Source: Oscillospiraceae bacterium
GTDB taxonomy: Bacteria; Bacillota; Clostridia; Oscillospirales; Ruminococcaceae
Assembly (NCBI GenBank): GCA_017847885.1
Contig: JAGAUA010000055.1
Location: 1 to 64,000 of the forward strand
Length of the DNA stretch: 64,000 nucleotides
Reading direction: 5' to 3'
A program made the position numbers and the translations under genes. The notes beneath the pieces are model-generated. The model was not told the origin of the DNA and did no database searches. It saw only the letters and a list, made by a program, of their open reading frames with translations. The stretch's first letter is position 1. Every line of letters starts with the position of its first letter. Of this stretch, positions 34,410 through 43,977 are shown one piece after another.

Positions 34410-35228
34410 CTATTTGGAAAGCTCGTAAGCTCTTCTGGTGCAGCTTTCGCAGGCTTTGGTAACGGCTTCCGTCATTTTGCCGTCGTAAAGCTCCTGCAAG
34501 CCTGCAAGGGTCGTTCCTCCGGGGCTTGAAACCATTTTAATAAGCTCGTCGATAGTGTACCCCGAATCGGTCATCATTTTTGCAGAGCCGACCAGCGACT
34601 GGGCGAAAAGCTCCTTTGCGGTATCCTCGCCGATGCTTACGGATTTTGCGTAATCCACGAAAGCCTTTGCAAAAAGGTATATGAACGCAGGGCTGCTTCC
34701 GTTTACGGCAATTATTTCCTTCATCTTATCCTGTGGAACAACAGCAGCCTTTCCGCAGGAAGCAAAGATGTTCTTCACAAAATCAAATTCCTCATCACTT
34801 ACTACGGCGTTTCTCGAAAGCGCAGAAGCACCCTCGCCAAGAAGAAGCGGCGTATTGGGCATAACGAGAACGACCTTTGCGCCCGAAACCGTTTTCGACT
34901 GAATGTATTCCGCCGAAATTCCTGCGCATATGGAAATAATAACCTTGTCCTTGGTAAAGCTTCCGCTTGCGTTGTTCAGAACGCTTTCAAGCTGCTGGGG
35001 CTTGACCGCAAGGAAAACATAGTCGCACTTTGAAACAAGCTCGCTTTCGCTTGCACATGGAGCAACGCCGTATTCCTCCAAACGCTTCAGCATTTCGCTG
35101 TTCGGGTCGTAAGCGTAAAGAGAAATGTTCCGCGAGGCAGCGTTTGCATCATAAAGGCTGCTGCCGACGATACCCTTTATAATGGCAAAGCCCATGTTTC
35201 CCGCGCCGATAAAACCGATTGAAGTCAT
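34410..35228 (-). CDS. proC: pyrroline-5-carboxylate reductase
   Basis: The 272-residue enzyme makes proline from pyrroline-5-carboxylate with NAD(P)H. The Rossmann motif IGFIGAGNMGFAII opens the protein. The family signature near the C-terminus is present (MVSSPGGTTLAGLQEL, with TSPGGTT in most homologues). The ATG at 35228 has AAAGGGTG upstream; a longer frame starting at 35300 has no such site. It is divergent from hprK. Confidence 0.95.
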   Translation of the reverse strand: MTSIGFIGAGNMGFAIIKGIVGSSLYDANAASRNISLYAYDPNSEMLKRLEEYGVAPCASESELVSKCDYVFLAVKPQQLESVLNNASGSFTKDKVIISICAGISAEYIQSKTVSGAKVVLVMPNTPLLLGEGASALSRNAVVSDEEFDFVKNIFASCGKAAVVPQDKMKEIIAVNGSSPAFIYLFAKAFVDYAKSVSIGEDTAKELFAQSLVGSAKMMTDSGYTIDELIKMVSSPGGTTLAGLQELYDGKMTEAVTKACESCTRRAYELSK

Positions 35229-35363
35229 AATAAAAGTCACCCTTTCGGAAAAAATAAAACAACTAGAAAATAGTATACAACAAACTGCACAAAATAGCAA
35301 GCATTTTTTTATATTTTATTTTAAAACAAATCATGCCGAGGTGTAAATAAAATGTAATAATAC

Positions 35364-35391
35364 TTGATATTTTTCTGAAATGATGTATAAT
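35364..35391 (+). promoter_or_regulatory. promoter of the hprK operon
   Basis: TTGATA (35364-35369), 16-bp spacer and TATAAT (35386-35391). A TTTCGG/CCGAAA hairpin lies in the leader before the ATG at 35460. Confidence 0.65.
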
Positions 35392-35459
35392 AAAAGTAAC
35401 TATGTTTCGGCAATCGACTTTTCGACCGAAAACAGAAAATTGTAAAGGAATGATTTTGC

Positions 35460-36422
35460 ATGGCGGAGAAAAAGTTTAACGTTGCGCTCAAGACAATTAT
35501 CGAAGAATTTCACCTGGAAACCATCTACCTTCCCGAGGATTCGGCTAAGCTTATAGTTGATGAGACCGACCTTAACCGTCCCGGACTTCAGCTTATGGGC
35601 TTTTATGAGTACTTTAACAGCGAACGTATCCAGATAGTGGGAAAAATGGAGTTTGCCTACCTTGCAACAATTGATGAAAAAACACGCTATGAGCGTCTCG
35701 ACCTGCTCTTTGCACAGCATATCCCTGCGCTGATTATTTCCAGAGAGCTGCCCTACTTCCCCGAAATGGTGGATATTGCACAGAAGCACAACGTTCCCCT
35801 TCTCCGCAGCAAGGAAAGCACTTCCAGCTTTATGGCTGCGCTGATAGCGTTCCTCAATCTTCACCTTGCACCGAGAATTACCCGTCACGGCGTACTTATC
35901 GAGGTCTACGGCGAGGGTATGCTTATCCTCGGCGAAAGCGGCGTCGGTAAGAGCGAGACCGCAGTTGAGCTTATCAAGCGCGGTCACCGACTTGTTGCGG
36001 ACGACGCTGTTGAGATAAGACGTGTTTCCAATATAAGCCTTGTCGGTTCGTCACCCGAAAATATCCGCCACTTCCTTGAAATTCGCGGTATCGGCATCGT
36101 TAACGCGCGCCGTCTGTTCGGTATGGGTGCTGTTAAGGTTACGGAAAAAATTGACATGATAGTTGAGCTTGAGCCTTGGGACAGTGAAAAGGTGTACGAC
36201 AGAATGGGCGTTGACAGCGAATACACCTCAATTCTCGGCGTTAAAGTTCCCTGCACTACTATTCCCGTTAAGCCCGGACGAAATCTTGCTGTAATTCTTG
36301 AAGTTGCGGCTATGAACAACCGTCAGAAAAAGATGGGCTACAACGCCGCTCAGGAGCTGCTTGACAACCTGGGTCTTGACGTTGACCACAAAGAAACTAT
36401 TAAAAAGTGGGATATTTATTGA
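35460..36422 (+). CDS. hprK: HPr kinase/phosphorylase
   Basis: The 320-residue enzyme phosphorylates and dephosphorylates HPr on Ser46, the switch for carbon catabolite repression. An N-terminal domain (1-130) precedes the catalytic domain with Walker A GESGVGKS (158-165) and the HprK signature LEIRGIGIVNARRLFG (about 207-222). Length is normal. AAAGGAA is 9 bp before ATG. It leads a plus-strand run of closely spaced genes through PHP, murB, rapZ, whiA and a cysteine hydrolase to dnaE. Confidence 0.97.
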   Translation: MAEKKFNVALKTIIEEFHLETIYLPEDSAKLIVDETDLNRPGLQLMGFYEYFNSERIQIVGKMEFAYLATIDEKTRYERLDLLFAQHIPALIISRELPYFPEMVDIAQKHNVPLLRSKESTSSFMAALIAFLNLHLAPRITRHGVLIEVYGEGMLILGESGVGKSETAVELIKRGHRLVADDAVEIRRVSNISLVGSSPENIRHFLEIRGIGIVNARRLFGMGAVKVTEKIDMIVELEPWDSEKVYDRMGVDSEYTSILGVKVPCTTIPVKPGRNLAVILEVAAMNNRQKKMGYNAAQELLDNLGLDVDHKETIKKWDIY

Positions 36423-36439
36423 TTTAGGGGGAACTCATT

Positions 36440-37162
36440 TTGCAAATAATTGCAGATACACACACTCACACCGTCGCTTCCACCCACGCGTATTCCACCG
36501 TTCTCGAAATGGCTCAGTATGCGGAAAAAGCAGGGCTTGCGGCTCTTGCCATAACCGACCACACTCCCGGGTCAACGGACGGTCCTCACGTTTGGCATTT
36601 CCATAATCTGCACAAGGCGCTTCCGCGTGAGCTTTTCGGCGTAAAGCTTATTTTCGGTGCCGAGTCCAGCATTATTGATTATGAAGGGACTATCGACTTT
36701 CCGCAGGAGGAATGTGCCTCGCTTGACTGGATAATCGCTTCAATACACCGCAATCTGCTTGCAAAGGCTTCGCCCGAAAAGATTACGGAACTTTACCTCG
36801 GCGTTGCGGAAAATCCTTACGTTGACGTTATCGGGCACTGCGCGACTGTGGGGTACGAGTTTGATTACGAAAAATGTCTGAAAAAATTCAAGGAATGTGG
36901 CAAGCTTGTTGAAATAAACGAAAGCTCTATTATATGGAAAAAGACCTCCGACAATTACAGGAAGGTCATACGCATATGCAAGAAATACGAAGTGCCCGTG
37001 GTTGTAAATTCCGACGCTCACTTCTGCACCCTTGTGGGCAAATTTGACAACGCGCTCGCTCTGCTGGCGGAGCAGGATTTTCCCGAAAGGCTTATCGTCA
37101 ACGCCGATCGGGACAGGCTTTATTCATTCATATCCTCAAAGAGAGGCAATATTTTCGGGTAA
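36440..37162 (+). CDS. PHP-domain phosphoesterase (YcdX-like)
   Basis: The 240-residue product has the metal-binding PHP motifs: DTHTHT at the start (7-12), an early THAYS/ITDHTPGS pair (to about residue 44), a mid-protein SIHRN and IGHCA, and the terminal VVNSDAHF. It belongs with single-domain PHP phosphatases of the YcdX type, whose physiological substrates are poorly known. The start is TTG at 36440 with a GGGGG ribosome site upstream. It lies 17 bp after hprK and 38 bp before murB. Confidence 0.9.
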   Translation: MQIIADTHTHTVASTHAYSTVLEMAQYAEKAGLAALAITDHTPGSTDGPHVWHFHNLHKALPRELFGVKLIFGAESSIIDYEGTIDFPQEECASLDWIIASIHRNLLAKASPEKITELYLGVAENPYVDVIGHCATVGYEFDYEKCLKKFKECGKLVEINESSIIWKKTSDNYRKVIRICKKYEVPVVVNSDAHFCTLVGKFDNALALLAEQDFPERLIVNADRDRLYSFISSKRGNIFG

Positions 37163-37200
37163 AACGCATAGACTATTACAAAAAACAAGGCGGCTGTATT

Positions 37201-38133
37201 ATGATGGAACTAACGGGGAAAATTGAACAGATAACCGCAGAGGCGGAAGCGTTGGGGTGTTACACCGAAAAGGGTGCGGTCTTAAAGGACTATACCACAT
37301 TTAAAATCGGGGGGAAATGCGACCTGCTGGTAAGACTCAACGGCGAGGAAAGCTTTGCAAGGCTTATTCCGCTTGCGGAAAAGCTGGGCGTTCCCTACTA
37401 CATTTTCGGCAGGGGGTCAAACCTTATCGTGGACTCCGACGGGATAAGCGGAGCCATTTTTGTGTCGGGAACGGATTTTTCCGATATTTCGCTGATCGAC
37501 GATACTTCGATTTTATGCACGGCAGGCACTCCCCTTTCAAGGCTGTGCATTTTCGCTCTGGACAACGGTTTGAGCGGTCTTGAATTTGCATACGGTATCC
37601 CCGGGACTCTCGGCGGCGCTGTATACATGAACGCAGGCGCTTACGGCGGTGAGATGAAGGACGTTGTCGCTTCCGTAAGGGTAATGGACAGAAACGGGTG
37701 CATTGCCGAATATCCTGCTGATAAGCTTGATTTTTCCTACCGTCACAGCCGTTTTACCGAAAGCGGAGAGATAATCCTTTCCGCTGTTATTAGGCTGAAA
37801 AAGGGCGACAAGGCGCAGATAAAGGCGCAGATGGACGAACTTATGGAAAAACGCCGTAGCAAGCAGCCCTTGGAGTACCCCAGCGCAGGAAGCACCTTTA
37901 AGCGTCCCGAGGGGAGCTATGCTTCGCTGCTTATCGAGCAATGCGGCTTAAAGGGCGTTCATGTTGGCGACGCGGAGGTAAGCGTCAAGCACAGCGGCTT
38001 TGTCATCAACAAGGGAAATGCCAATTTTAAGCAGCTTATGGAGCTTATAGATATCGTAAAGAAAACAGTTAAGGGAAAAACAGGTTACACGCTTGAATGT
38101 GAGCCGCTTATCATTACCGATAAAAAGCTTTGA
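37201..38133 (+). CDS. murB: UDP-N-acetylenolpyruvoylglucosamine reductase
   Basis: The 310-residue FAD enzyme reduces UDP-GlcNAc-enolpyruvate to UDP-MurNAc in cell-wall synthesis. It has the FAD-binding segment FGRGSNLIV, the EFAYGIPGTLGGAVYMNAGAY motif and the C-terminal PSAGSTFKRP containing the catalytic Ser. This is the Firmicute type II layout. Two ATG codons begin the frame (37201 and 37204), with AAGGCGG upstream. It is in the hprK operon. Confidence 0.97.
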   Translation: MMELTGKIEQITAEAEALGCYTEKGAVLKDYTTFKIGGKCDLLVRLNGEESFARLIPLAEKLGVPYYIFGRGSNLIVDSDGISGAIFVSGTDFSDISLIDDTSILCTAGTPLSRLCIFALDNGLSGLEFAYGIPGTLGGAVYMNAGAYGGEMKDVVASVRVMDRNGCIAEYPADKLDFSYRHSRFTESGEIILSAVIRLKKGDKAQIKAQMDELMEKRRSKQPLEYPSAGSTFKRPEGSYASLLIEQCGLKGVHVGDAEVSVKHSGFVINKGNANFKQLMELIDIVKKTVKGKTGYTLECEPLIITDKKL

Positions 38134-38156
38134 GCGGCGCTGAAAGGAACGATAAT

Positions 38157-39017
38157 ATGAAATTTCTGATTGTTACGGGTATGTCGGGTTCGGGAAAATC
38201 CGGAGCGGTAAACGTTCTGGAGGACATCGGCTATTACTGCATTGACAATATTCCTCCACAGCTTATACCGAAATTTGCGGAAATATGTATCAACAACGGT
38301 CAGATGCAGAAGGTTGCGATAGTTACCGATATCCGCGGCGGCGAACTGTTTTTCGAGCTTGACGAGGGGCTTAATTACCTCAAAAGCAACAAGCTTGACA
38401 CCTCTATAATTTTTCTTGATGCAAGCGACGAGGTGCTTATAAAAAGATACAAGGAGACCCGCCGCAAGCACCCTCTTGACGAGCAGTGCCACGGCAGCCT
38501 GCAGCGTGCTATCAACACCGAGCGTGAGGTGCTTGCTTCCGTCCGCGAGCACGCCGACTACTACATAGACACATCAGAGCTTTCCATGAATCAGCTTAAA
38601 GAAACGGTTTACTCTCTTTTCCTTGACAACCCCAACGAGTCGATGGTCGTCAAGGTGATGTCCTTCGGCTTTAAGTACGGCGTTTCCCGTGAGGCAGACC
38701 TCGTTTTCGATGTAAGATGCCTGCCCAACCCGTTTTATATCCCCGAGCTTAAACAGCACACGGGTCTGGAAAGCTGCGTAAGAGATTATGTGCTGAGCTT
38801 TGAGCAGTCCCAGACCTTGGTGAAAAAGCTGGAGGATATGCTGGATTTTCTCATTCCGCTGTATATCCACGAGGGCAAGAGCCAGCTTGTTATAGCCTTC
38901 GGCTGCACGGGCGGCAAGCACAGAAGCGTTACCTTTGCGGAGACTATTTACAAGTATCTTTCGGATAAAAATATGAAGTGCCGCATCTGCCACAGAGATA
39001 TCAACAAAGACAGATAA
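38157..39017 (+). CDS. rapZ: RapZ/YvcJ-family nucleotide-binding protein
   Basis: The 286-residue product has a Walker A motif near the start (TGMSGSGKS) and the RapZ-specific C-terminal signature IAFGCTGGKHRSVTFAE. In E. coli RapZ controls amino-sugar synthesis through small RNAs; in Firmicutes the homologue binds nucleotides and affects competence. ATG 38157 has GAAAGGAA upstream and the conserved start MKFLIVTGMSGSGKS. It precedes whiA by 12 bp. The usual third gene, yvcK/mgfK, is absent between them. Confidence 0.96.
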   Translation: MKFLIVTGMSGSGKSGAVNVLEDIGYYCIDNIPPQLIPKFAEICINNGQMQKVAIVTDIRGGELFFELDEGLNYLKSNKLDTSIIFLDASDEVLIKRYKETRRKHPLDEQCHGSLQRAINTEREVLASVREHADYYIDTSELSMNQLKETVYSLFLDNPNESMVVKVMSFGFKYGVSREADLVFDVRCLPNPFYIPELKQHTGLESCVRDYVLSFEQSQTLVKKLEDMLDFLIPLYIHEGKSQLVIAFGCTGGKHRSVTFAETIYKYLSDKNMKCRICHRDINKDR

Positions 39018-39029
39018 AGGATTGATCGT

Positions 39030-39953
39030 ATGTCTTTTTCACACTCCGTAAAAAAGGAGTTATGTTCCGTTATTACCGATAAGGACAGAAAATACAGCTG
39101 TTTGTACGGTATGCTTTTGTTCTGCAAGAACTTTACCCCAGATGCCATAATGTTCCAGACAGAAAACAAGCTTGTGTGCGAGCTTTTCTGCCGGCTTGCG
39201 GACGATGTTATCGGCGGCAGCGGAATTGCCGAGGTTGCGGTCACGGAAAAGAAAAACAACGTTTCGCTTTACTCCATAAGTATTCCCTCGGAGCATTTCA
39301 GAGAGGAAATTATTTACCGTTACAGAATTTCCAGCCGCACCCTTATTCACCGTATTCAGGAGGATATTATCGACAACAACAGCGTTTTTGCTTTTATTGC
39401 AGGAGCGTTTCTTTCCTGCGGAAGCATTACCGAGCCTATCAAGGAGTATCATCTTGAATTTGTTGTGCCATACTATGATTTAACGCAGGACCTGCTTGAC
39501 CTGCTGATGAGGGTGGGCATCAACGCGAAATACACCGAGCGGAAAAATATGTATGTTATCTACCTCAAGGGCAGCGAGGCTATCGAAGACCTGCTGACGC
39601 TTATGGGTGCGACAATGAGCAGCATCGACTTGATGAACGTGAAAATTTACAAGGACGTGCGCAACAAGGCAAACCGAATTGCAAACTGCGACTCCGCCAA
39701 TATTGAGCGCACGCTTAAAGCTTCGGACAAGCAAATTGCGGACATCGAGTATATCGCCAATACTGTCGGTCTGGATAGTCTTCCTGCCGACCTTATCAAT
39801 ATTGCGGAGCTTAGAATGGAGTATCCCGAAATGTCTCTGCGCGAGCTTGGCGAGGCTCTGGACAAGCCGCTTGGGCGTTCGGGTGCAAACCACAGGCTGA
39901 AAAGGATTTCCGAGATTGCCGAGGCTTTGCGCGAGGAACGGAAGGAAAAATAA
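39030..39953 (+). CDS. whiA: WhiA-family DNA-binding regulator
   Basis: The 307-residue product combines an N-terminal LAGLIDADG-type homing-endonuclease-like domain (about 1-200, catalytically inactive in the family) with a C-terminal helix-turn-helix (about 220-300, including LRELGEALDKPLGRSGANHR). WhiA regulates cell division and sporulation genes in actinobacteria and affects division and chromosome segregation in Firmicutes. ATG 39030 has AAAGGA upstream. It follows rapZ, the typical neighbourhood. Confidence 0.96.
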   Translation: MSFSHSVKKELCSVITDKDRKYSCLYGMLLFCKNFTPDAIMFQTENKLVCELFCRLADDVIGGSGIAEVAVTEKKNNVSLYSISIPSEHFREEIIYRYRISSRTLIHRIQEDIIDNNSVFAFIAGAFLSCGSITEPIKEYHLEFVVPYYDLTQDLLDLLMRVGINAKYTERKNMYVIYLKGSEAIEDLLTLMGATMSSIDLMNVKIYKDVRNKANRIANCDSANIERTLKASDKQIADIEYIANTVGLDSLPADLINIAELRMEYPEMSLRELGEALDKPLGRSGANHRLKRISEIAEALREERKEK

Positions 39954-39979
39954 ATTTTCAGAAAGAGTATAGTTACAGA

Positions 39980-40435
39980 ATGAAAAAGGCACTCTTAGTA
40001 ATTGATTTGCAGGATATCTACCTCGGTAAGCATTATTCTGAAAACTTAATATCCTCTGCTAACAAAATTATAAGTGACAACATTGGCAGCACTATCGTGT
40101 ATATAAAAAATATCAACAAGCTGCCTTTAAACTGCGAAAGCTTGAATTTTGCGGCAAATCTGAATATTGTTTCAGAAAATATTTTTAATAAACACGCAGG
40201 AAATGCATTCACAAATCCGGAACTGAAAAAGTTTTTGGACAGTAAACAAATTGATACAGTTGAAGTAATCGGTATTGACGGCGGAGCCTGCGTTTCTCTT
40301 ACTGCGCTCGGTGCAGTTAAAGAGGGCTACAAGGTTATTTTAAATACCGAAGCAATCGGCACAAAATCATCAATGGAAAACAGAAGGCTGAAATATTTTA
40401 TAAAACTGAAAGCTCTCGGTTCGGACATAATATAA
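39980..40435 (+). CDS. isochorismatase-family cysteine hydrolase
   Basis: The 151-residue product has the triad of the cysteine hydrolase family: Asp9 (LLVIDLQ), Lys71 (NKHAGNAF) and Cys104 (IDGGACVSLTA). It is shorter than most members (about 180-220). Members act on isochorismate, nicotinamide or other amides; the substrate here is unknown. The gene is AT-rich (many AAT, ATA and TTA codons) compared with whiA and dnaE on either side, which suggests an inserted gene. It fits the spacing of the operon, 26 bp after whiA and 19 bp before dnaE. Confidence 0.87.
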   Translation: MKKALLVIDLQDIYLGKHYSENLISSANKIISDNIGSTIVYIKNINKLPLNCESLNFAANLNIVSENIFNKHAGNAFTNPELKKFLDSKQIDTVEVIGIDGGACVSLTALGAVKEGYKVILNTEAIGTKSSMENRRLKYFIKLKALGSDII

Positions 40436-40454
40436 AAATTGGGAGGTGCGCCGT

Positions 40455-43400
40455 ATGGGCTTTGTACATCTTCATCTGCACAGCGAATACAGTCTGCTTG
40501 ACGGCGCCTGCCGTATAAAGCAGCTTGTTGCCCGTGCAAAAGAGCTTGGGCAGGAGGCTGTTGCGGTTACCGACCACGGCTGTATGTACGCTGCCGTGGA
40601 GTTTTACAACGAGGCAATCGCGCAGGGTATTAAGCCGATAATCGGCTGCGAGGTTTACGTTGCGCCCCGAACCCGTTTCGACAAAATTCACGGGCAGGAC
40701 AGCAAGCCTTATCACCTTGTACTGCTCTGCAAAAACAACACAGGCTATCAAAATCTTATCAAGCTTGTTTCATACGGCTACACCGAGGGCTTTTACAACA
40801 AGCCGAGAGTGGATATCGAGCTTCTCGAGAAATATCACGAGGGGCTTATTGCTTTGTCGGGCTGTCTGGCAGGAGAAATTCCGCGAAAGCTTGCAGGTGG
40901 CGAGTACGAAAATGCCAAGGCGACCGCACTCCGATACCGCGAAATTTTCGGCGAGGGGAACTATTACATTGAGGTGCAGAATCACAATATCCCCGATGAA
41001 ATACGGATACTGCCCCTGCTTTACCGCCTTTCCGCAGAAACGGGAATTCCACTTGCTGCCACAAACGACGCACATTATATTGCCAAGCACGACTCCGACG
41101 TACAGCGCGTGCTTATCGCGATACAGACAAACACGCCCCTTAGCGAGCCTAATCCGCTGTCTTTCCCCACAAACGAGTTTTACATGAAGTCGGAGGAGGA
41201 AATGCGTGAGCTGTTCGCCAACGTCCCCCATGCTGTTGACAACACGGTAAAAATTGCGGAGATGTGCAACGTTACCTTTGAATTCGGCAAAATCAAGCTG
41301 CCTAAGTTCACCATTGAGGGCGTTGCCGACAATACGGAGTATTTCCGCAGACTTTGCTTTGCAGGAATGAAAAAGCGTTACGGCGAAAACCCCGACTCAA
41401 AAATCACCGAACGCATGGAGTACGAGCTTGACGTTATCACCCGTATGGGGTACGTGGACTACTATCTTATTGTGTGGGATTTTATCCGCTATGCCCGTGA
41501 GCAGAAAATCCCCGTTGGACCTGGGCGCGGCTCGGGCGCAGGAAGCATTGCCGCCTACTGCATCGGCATAACCTCGGTCGACCCCATGAAGTACAACCTG
41601 CTGTTTGAGCGTTTTCTCAACCCCGAGCGTGTTTCCATGCCCGACTTTGACATTGATTTCTGCTACGAGGGCAGGCAGAGGGTCATCGACTATGTGGTGA
41701 AAAAGTACGGCACGGACAGGGTGGCACAGATAATCACCTTCGGTACTATGGCTGCAAAAGGCGCGATACGCGATGTAGGACGGGTCATGGGGCTTCCCTA
41801 TCAGGTTGCCGACAAGGTCTCAAAGCTTATTCCTTTCGGGCTTCACGTTACCCTTGACGGTGCGCTGAAAGAAAACGACGATTTGAAAAAGCTTTACCAA
41901 AGCGATGAAAGCGTCCGAAAGCTTATCGACACGGCGCGCAAAATTGAGGGTATGCCGCGGCACGCGTCAACTCATGCGGCAGGCGTGGTCATTTCCGACG
42001 CGCCCGTCAGCGATTACGTGCCCGTGCAGAAAAACGGCGATGTTATCGTTACTCAGTACACCATGACGGTGCTGGAAAGTCTCGGGCTGCTGAAAATGGA
42101 TTTTCTCGGTCTGCGAAATCTTACGGTGATACGGGACGCTGCCGAGTTCATAAAAAAGGACGAGCCAAATTTTGACATAAGCAATATCCCTCTCGACGAC
42201 AAGGCGGTTTACGAGATGATTTCCCAAGGTCGGACGACGGGAGTTTTTCAGTTTGAAAGCGCAGGAATGAGGCAGGTACTCATGCGGCTCAAGCCCGAGT
42301 CTATCGAGGACCTGATAGCGGTGCTTTCCCTTTACCGCCCCGGACCCATGGACAGTATCCCAAAGTATATCGAGTGCAGGCACAATCCCGAAAAGGTCAC
42401 CTACAAGCACCCGATTTTAAAGGATATTCTTGACGTGACCTACGGCTGTATCGTCTATCAGGAGCAGGTCATGGAGATATGCCGCAAAATGGCAGGGTAT
42501 TCCTATGGCAGGGCAGACCTTGTTCGGCGCGCCATGGCAAAGAAAAAGGCGGACGTCATGCTCAAAGAGCGGAGCGTCTTTGTTGAGGGAGCGCAAAAAA
42601 ACGGTGTATCCGCGGAAATCGCCAACGAGGTTTTTGACGAAATGGTAAGCTTTGCCTCATATGCTTTCAACAAATCTCATGCGGCGGCTTATGCGTATAT
42701 TTCCTATCAAACTGCATATTTAAAATGTCATTATTTTAAGCAATATATGGCAGCGCTTATGACCGCTTCTCTTGAAAGCACAGGTAAAATTCTTGAATAC
42801 AGCGCAGAATGTTCCGCTAACGGAGTGAAAATTCTTAGCCCCGATATTAACGAAAGCGGCTTCGGATTTGCGCCCACGGCAAAGGGTATACGCTTTGCGC
42901 TGCTTGCGGTAAAGAATCTGGGGTATAACACGATAAGAGACGTGATTTCCGAACGTGAAAAGGCAGGAAGCTTTACATCTCTCGAGAATTTCTGCAAGCG
43001 TATTAACGGCAAGGACATCAACCAGCGTGCCATTGAGAGCCTGATAAAGTGCGGCGCGTTTGACTGCTTCGGGCTTAACCGACGGGAAATGCTTGAAAAT
43101 TACGACCGCATTTTCAGCAGTATCCAGGCGTACTCCTCGCGGAACATGGAGGGGCAGATAAACTTCTTTGATATGTCCGAAAACGGCGAAACAGCGTCGG
43201 TCACGATTAATCATGCCGAGGAATATCCCCTTGCGCAAAAGCTTGAAATGGAAAAAGAAGTCATCGGAATATACCTTTCCGCACACCCTTTGGAAAGCTA
43301 TTCCCCATACATCAAGCTTTGCAGGCTGAACACTATTTCCCAATTTTACGATGAAACCAAGCCGCTTAGGGACGGAAGTCCGATATCCCTGTTTTGCACG

Positions 43401-43862
43401 TTGCAAGGTGTTAAGCTTTACACACAGAAAAACGGCTCAAAAATGGCATTTGTATCCCTTGAGGATATGACAGGCGAGGTCGAGGGCATTATTTTTGCCG
43501 ATATTCTTGCTTCAAATAAAAGTGTCATTCAGAAGGGACGTGCCGTACACATCAATGCCAAGCTTTCCTACAAGGACGACGAGCCGAAGCTTATCATCGA
43601 GCAGATAGCCGATGCGGAGCGATACTCGGAATGTTACAAAAATATGAATTTGTATATCAAATGCAGCTCGGACAACGCCGAAATTATACAAAGTATTATG
43701 AATATATGCAAGAAATACAAGGGCAGCAGCAGGGTCATACTGTACTTCAACGACCTGAAAAAAAAGCTTGCGCCTAAGGGTATTTCGGGCGTGCAGATAT
43801 GCAGCGGTCTTGCCGAGGAGCTGACGGCGGCTGTCGGCGCGGAAAATGTTGCATTAAATTAA
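40455..43862 (+). CDS. dnaE: DNA polymerase III subunit alpha (DnaE type)
   Basis: The 1135-residue polymerase starts with a PHP domain (HLHLHSEYSLLDG, then VTDHG), followed by the C-family polymerase core with GPGRGSGAGS and the catalytic Asp motif PDFDIDF. An HhH region and an OB-fold (about 960-1050) follow. In Firmicutes DnaE extends RNA primers before handing over to PolC. ATG 40455 has GGGAGG 8 bp upstream; an in-frame GTG at 40446 overlaps this site. It is the last gene of the hprK run; pfkA follows with its own promoter. Confidence 0.97.
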   Translation: MGFVHLHLHSEYSLLDGACRIKQLVARAKELGQEAVAVTDHGCMYAAVEFYNEAIAQGIKPIIGCEVYVAPRTRFDKIHGQDSKPYHLVLLCKNNTGYQNLIKLVSYGYTEGFYNKPRVDIELLEKYHEGLIALSGCLAGEIPRKLAGGEYENAKATALRYREIFGEGNYYIEVQNHNIPDEIRILPLLYRLSAETGIPLAATNDAHYIAKHDSDVQRVLIAIQTNTPLSEPNPLSFPTNEFYMKSEEEMRELFANVPHAVDNTVKIAEMCNVTFEFGKIKLPKFTIEGVADNTEYFRRLCFAGMKKRYGENPDSKITERMEYELDVITRMGYVDYYLIVWDFIRYAREQKIPVGPGRGSGAGSIAAYCIGITSVDPMKYNLLFERFLNPERVSMPDFDIDFCYEGRQRVIDYVVKKYGTDRVAQIITFGTMAAKGAIRDVGRVMGLPYQVADKVSKLIPFGLHVTLDGALKENDDLKKLYQSDESVRKLIDTARKIEGMPRHASTHAAGVVISDAPVSDYVPVQKNGDVIVTQYTMTVLESLGLLKMDFLGLRNLTVIRDAAEFIKKDEPNFDISNIPLDDKAVYEMISQGRTTGVFQFESAGMRQVLMRLKPESIEDLIAVLSLYRPGPMDSIPKYIECRHNPEKVTYKHPILKDILDVTYGCIVYQEQVMEICRKMAGYSYGRADLVRRAMAKKKADVMLKERSVFVEGAQKNGVSAEIANEVFDEMVSFASYAFNKSHAAAYAYISYQTAYLKCHYFKQYMAALMTASLESTGKILEYSAECSANGVKILSPDINESGFGFAPTAKGIRFALLAVKNLGYNTIRDVISEREKAGSFTSLENFCKRINGKDINQRAIESLIKCGAFDCFGLNRREMLENYDRIFSSIQAYSSRNMEGQINFFDMSENGETASVTINHAEEYPLAQKLEMEKEVIGIYLSAHPLESYSPYIKLCRLNTISQFYDETKPLRDGSPISLFCTLQGVKLYTQKNGSKMAFVSLEDMTGEVEGIIFADILASNKSVIQKGRAVHINAKLSYKDDEPKLIIEQIADAERYSECYKNMNLYIKCSSDNAEIIQSIMNICKKYKGSSRVILYFNDLKKKLAPKGISGVQICSGLAEELTAAVGAENVALN

Positions 43863-43890
43863 CTAAATGGTTAATTGTTGAATTATGCGC

Positions 43891-43919
43891 TTGACAAAGC
43901 TTGCTTAAAATAGTATAAT
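43891..43919 (+). promoter_or_regulatory. promoter of pfkA
   Basis: TTGACA (43891-43896), 17-bp spacer and TATAAT (43914-43919), a perfect consensus 58 bp before the ATG. Confidence 0.8.
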
Positions 43920-43977
43920 GATAGTTGTTTGATAAGTTTATTATGAAGGATATAATAAATTTTTGGAGGAAAAAGGT

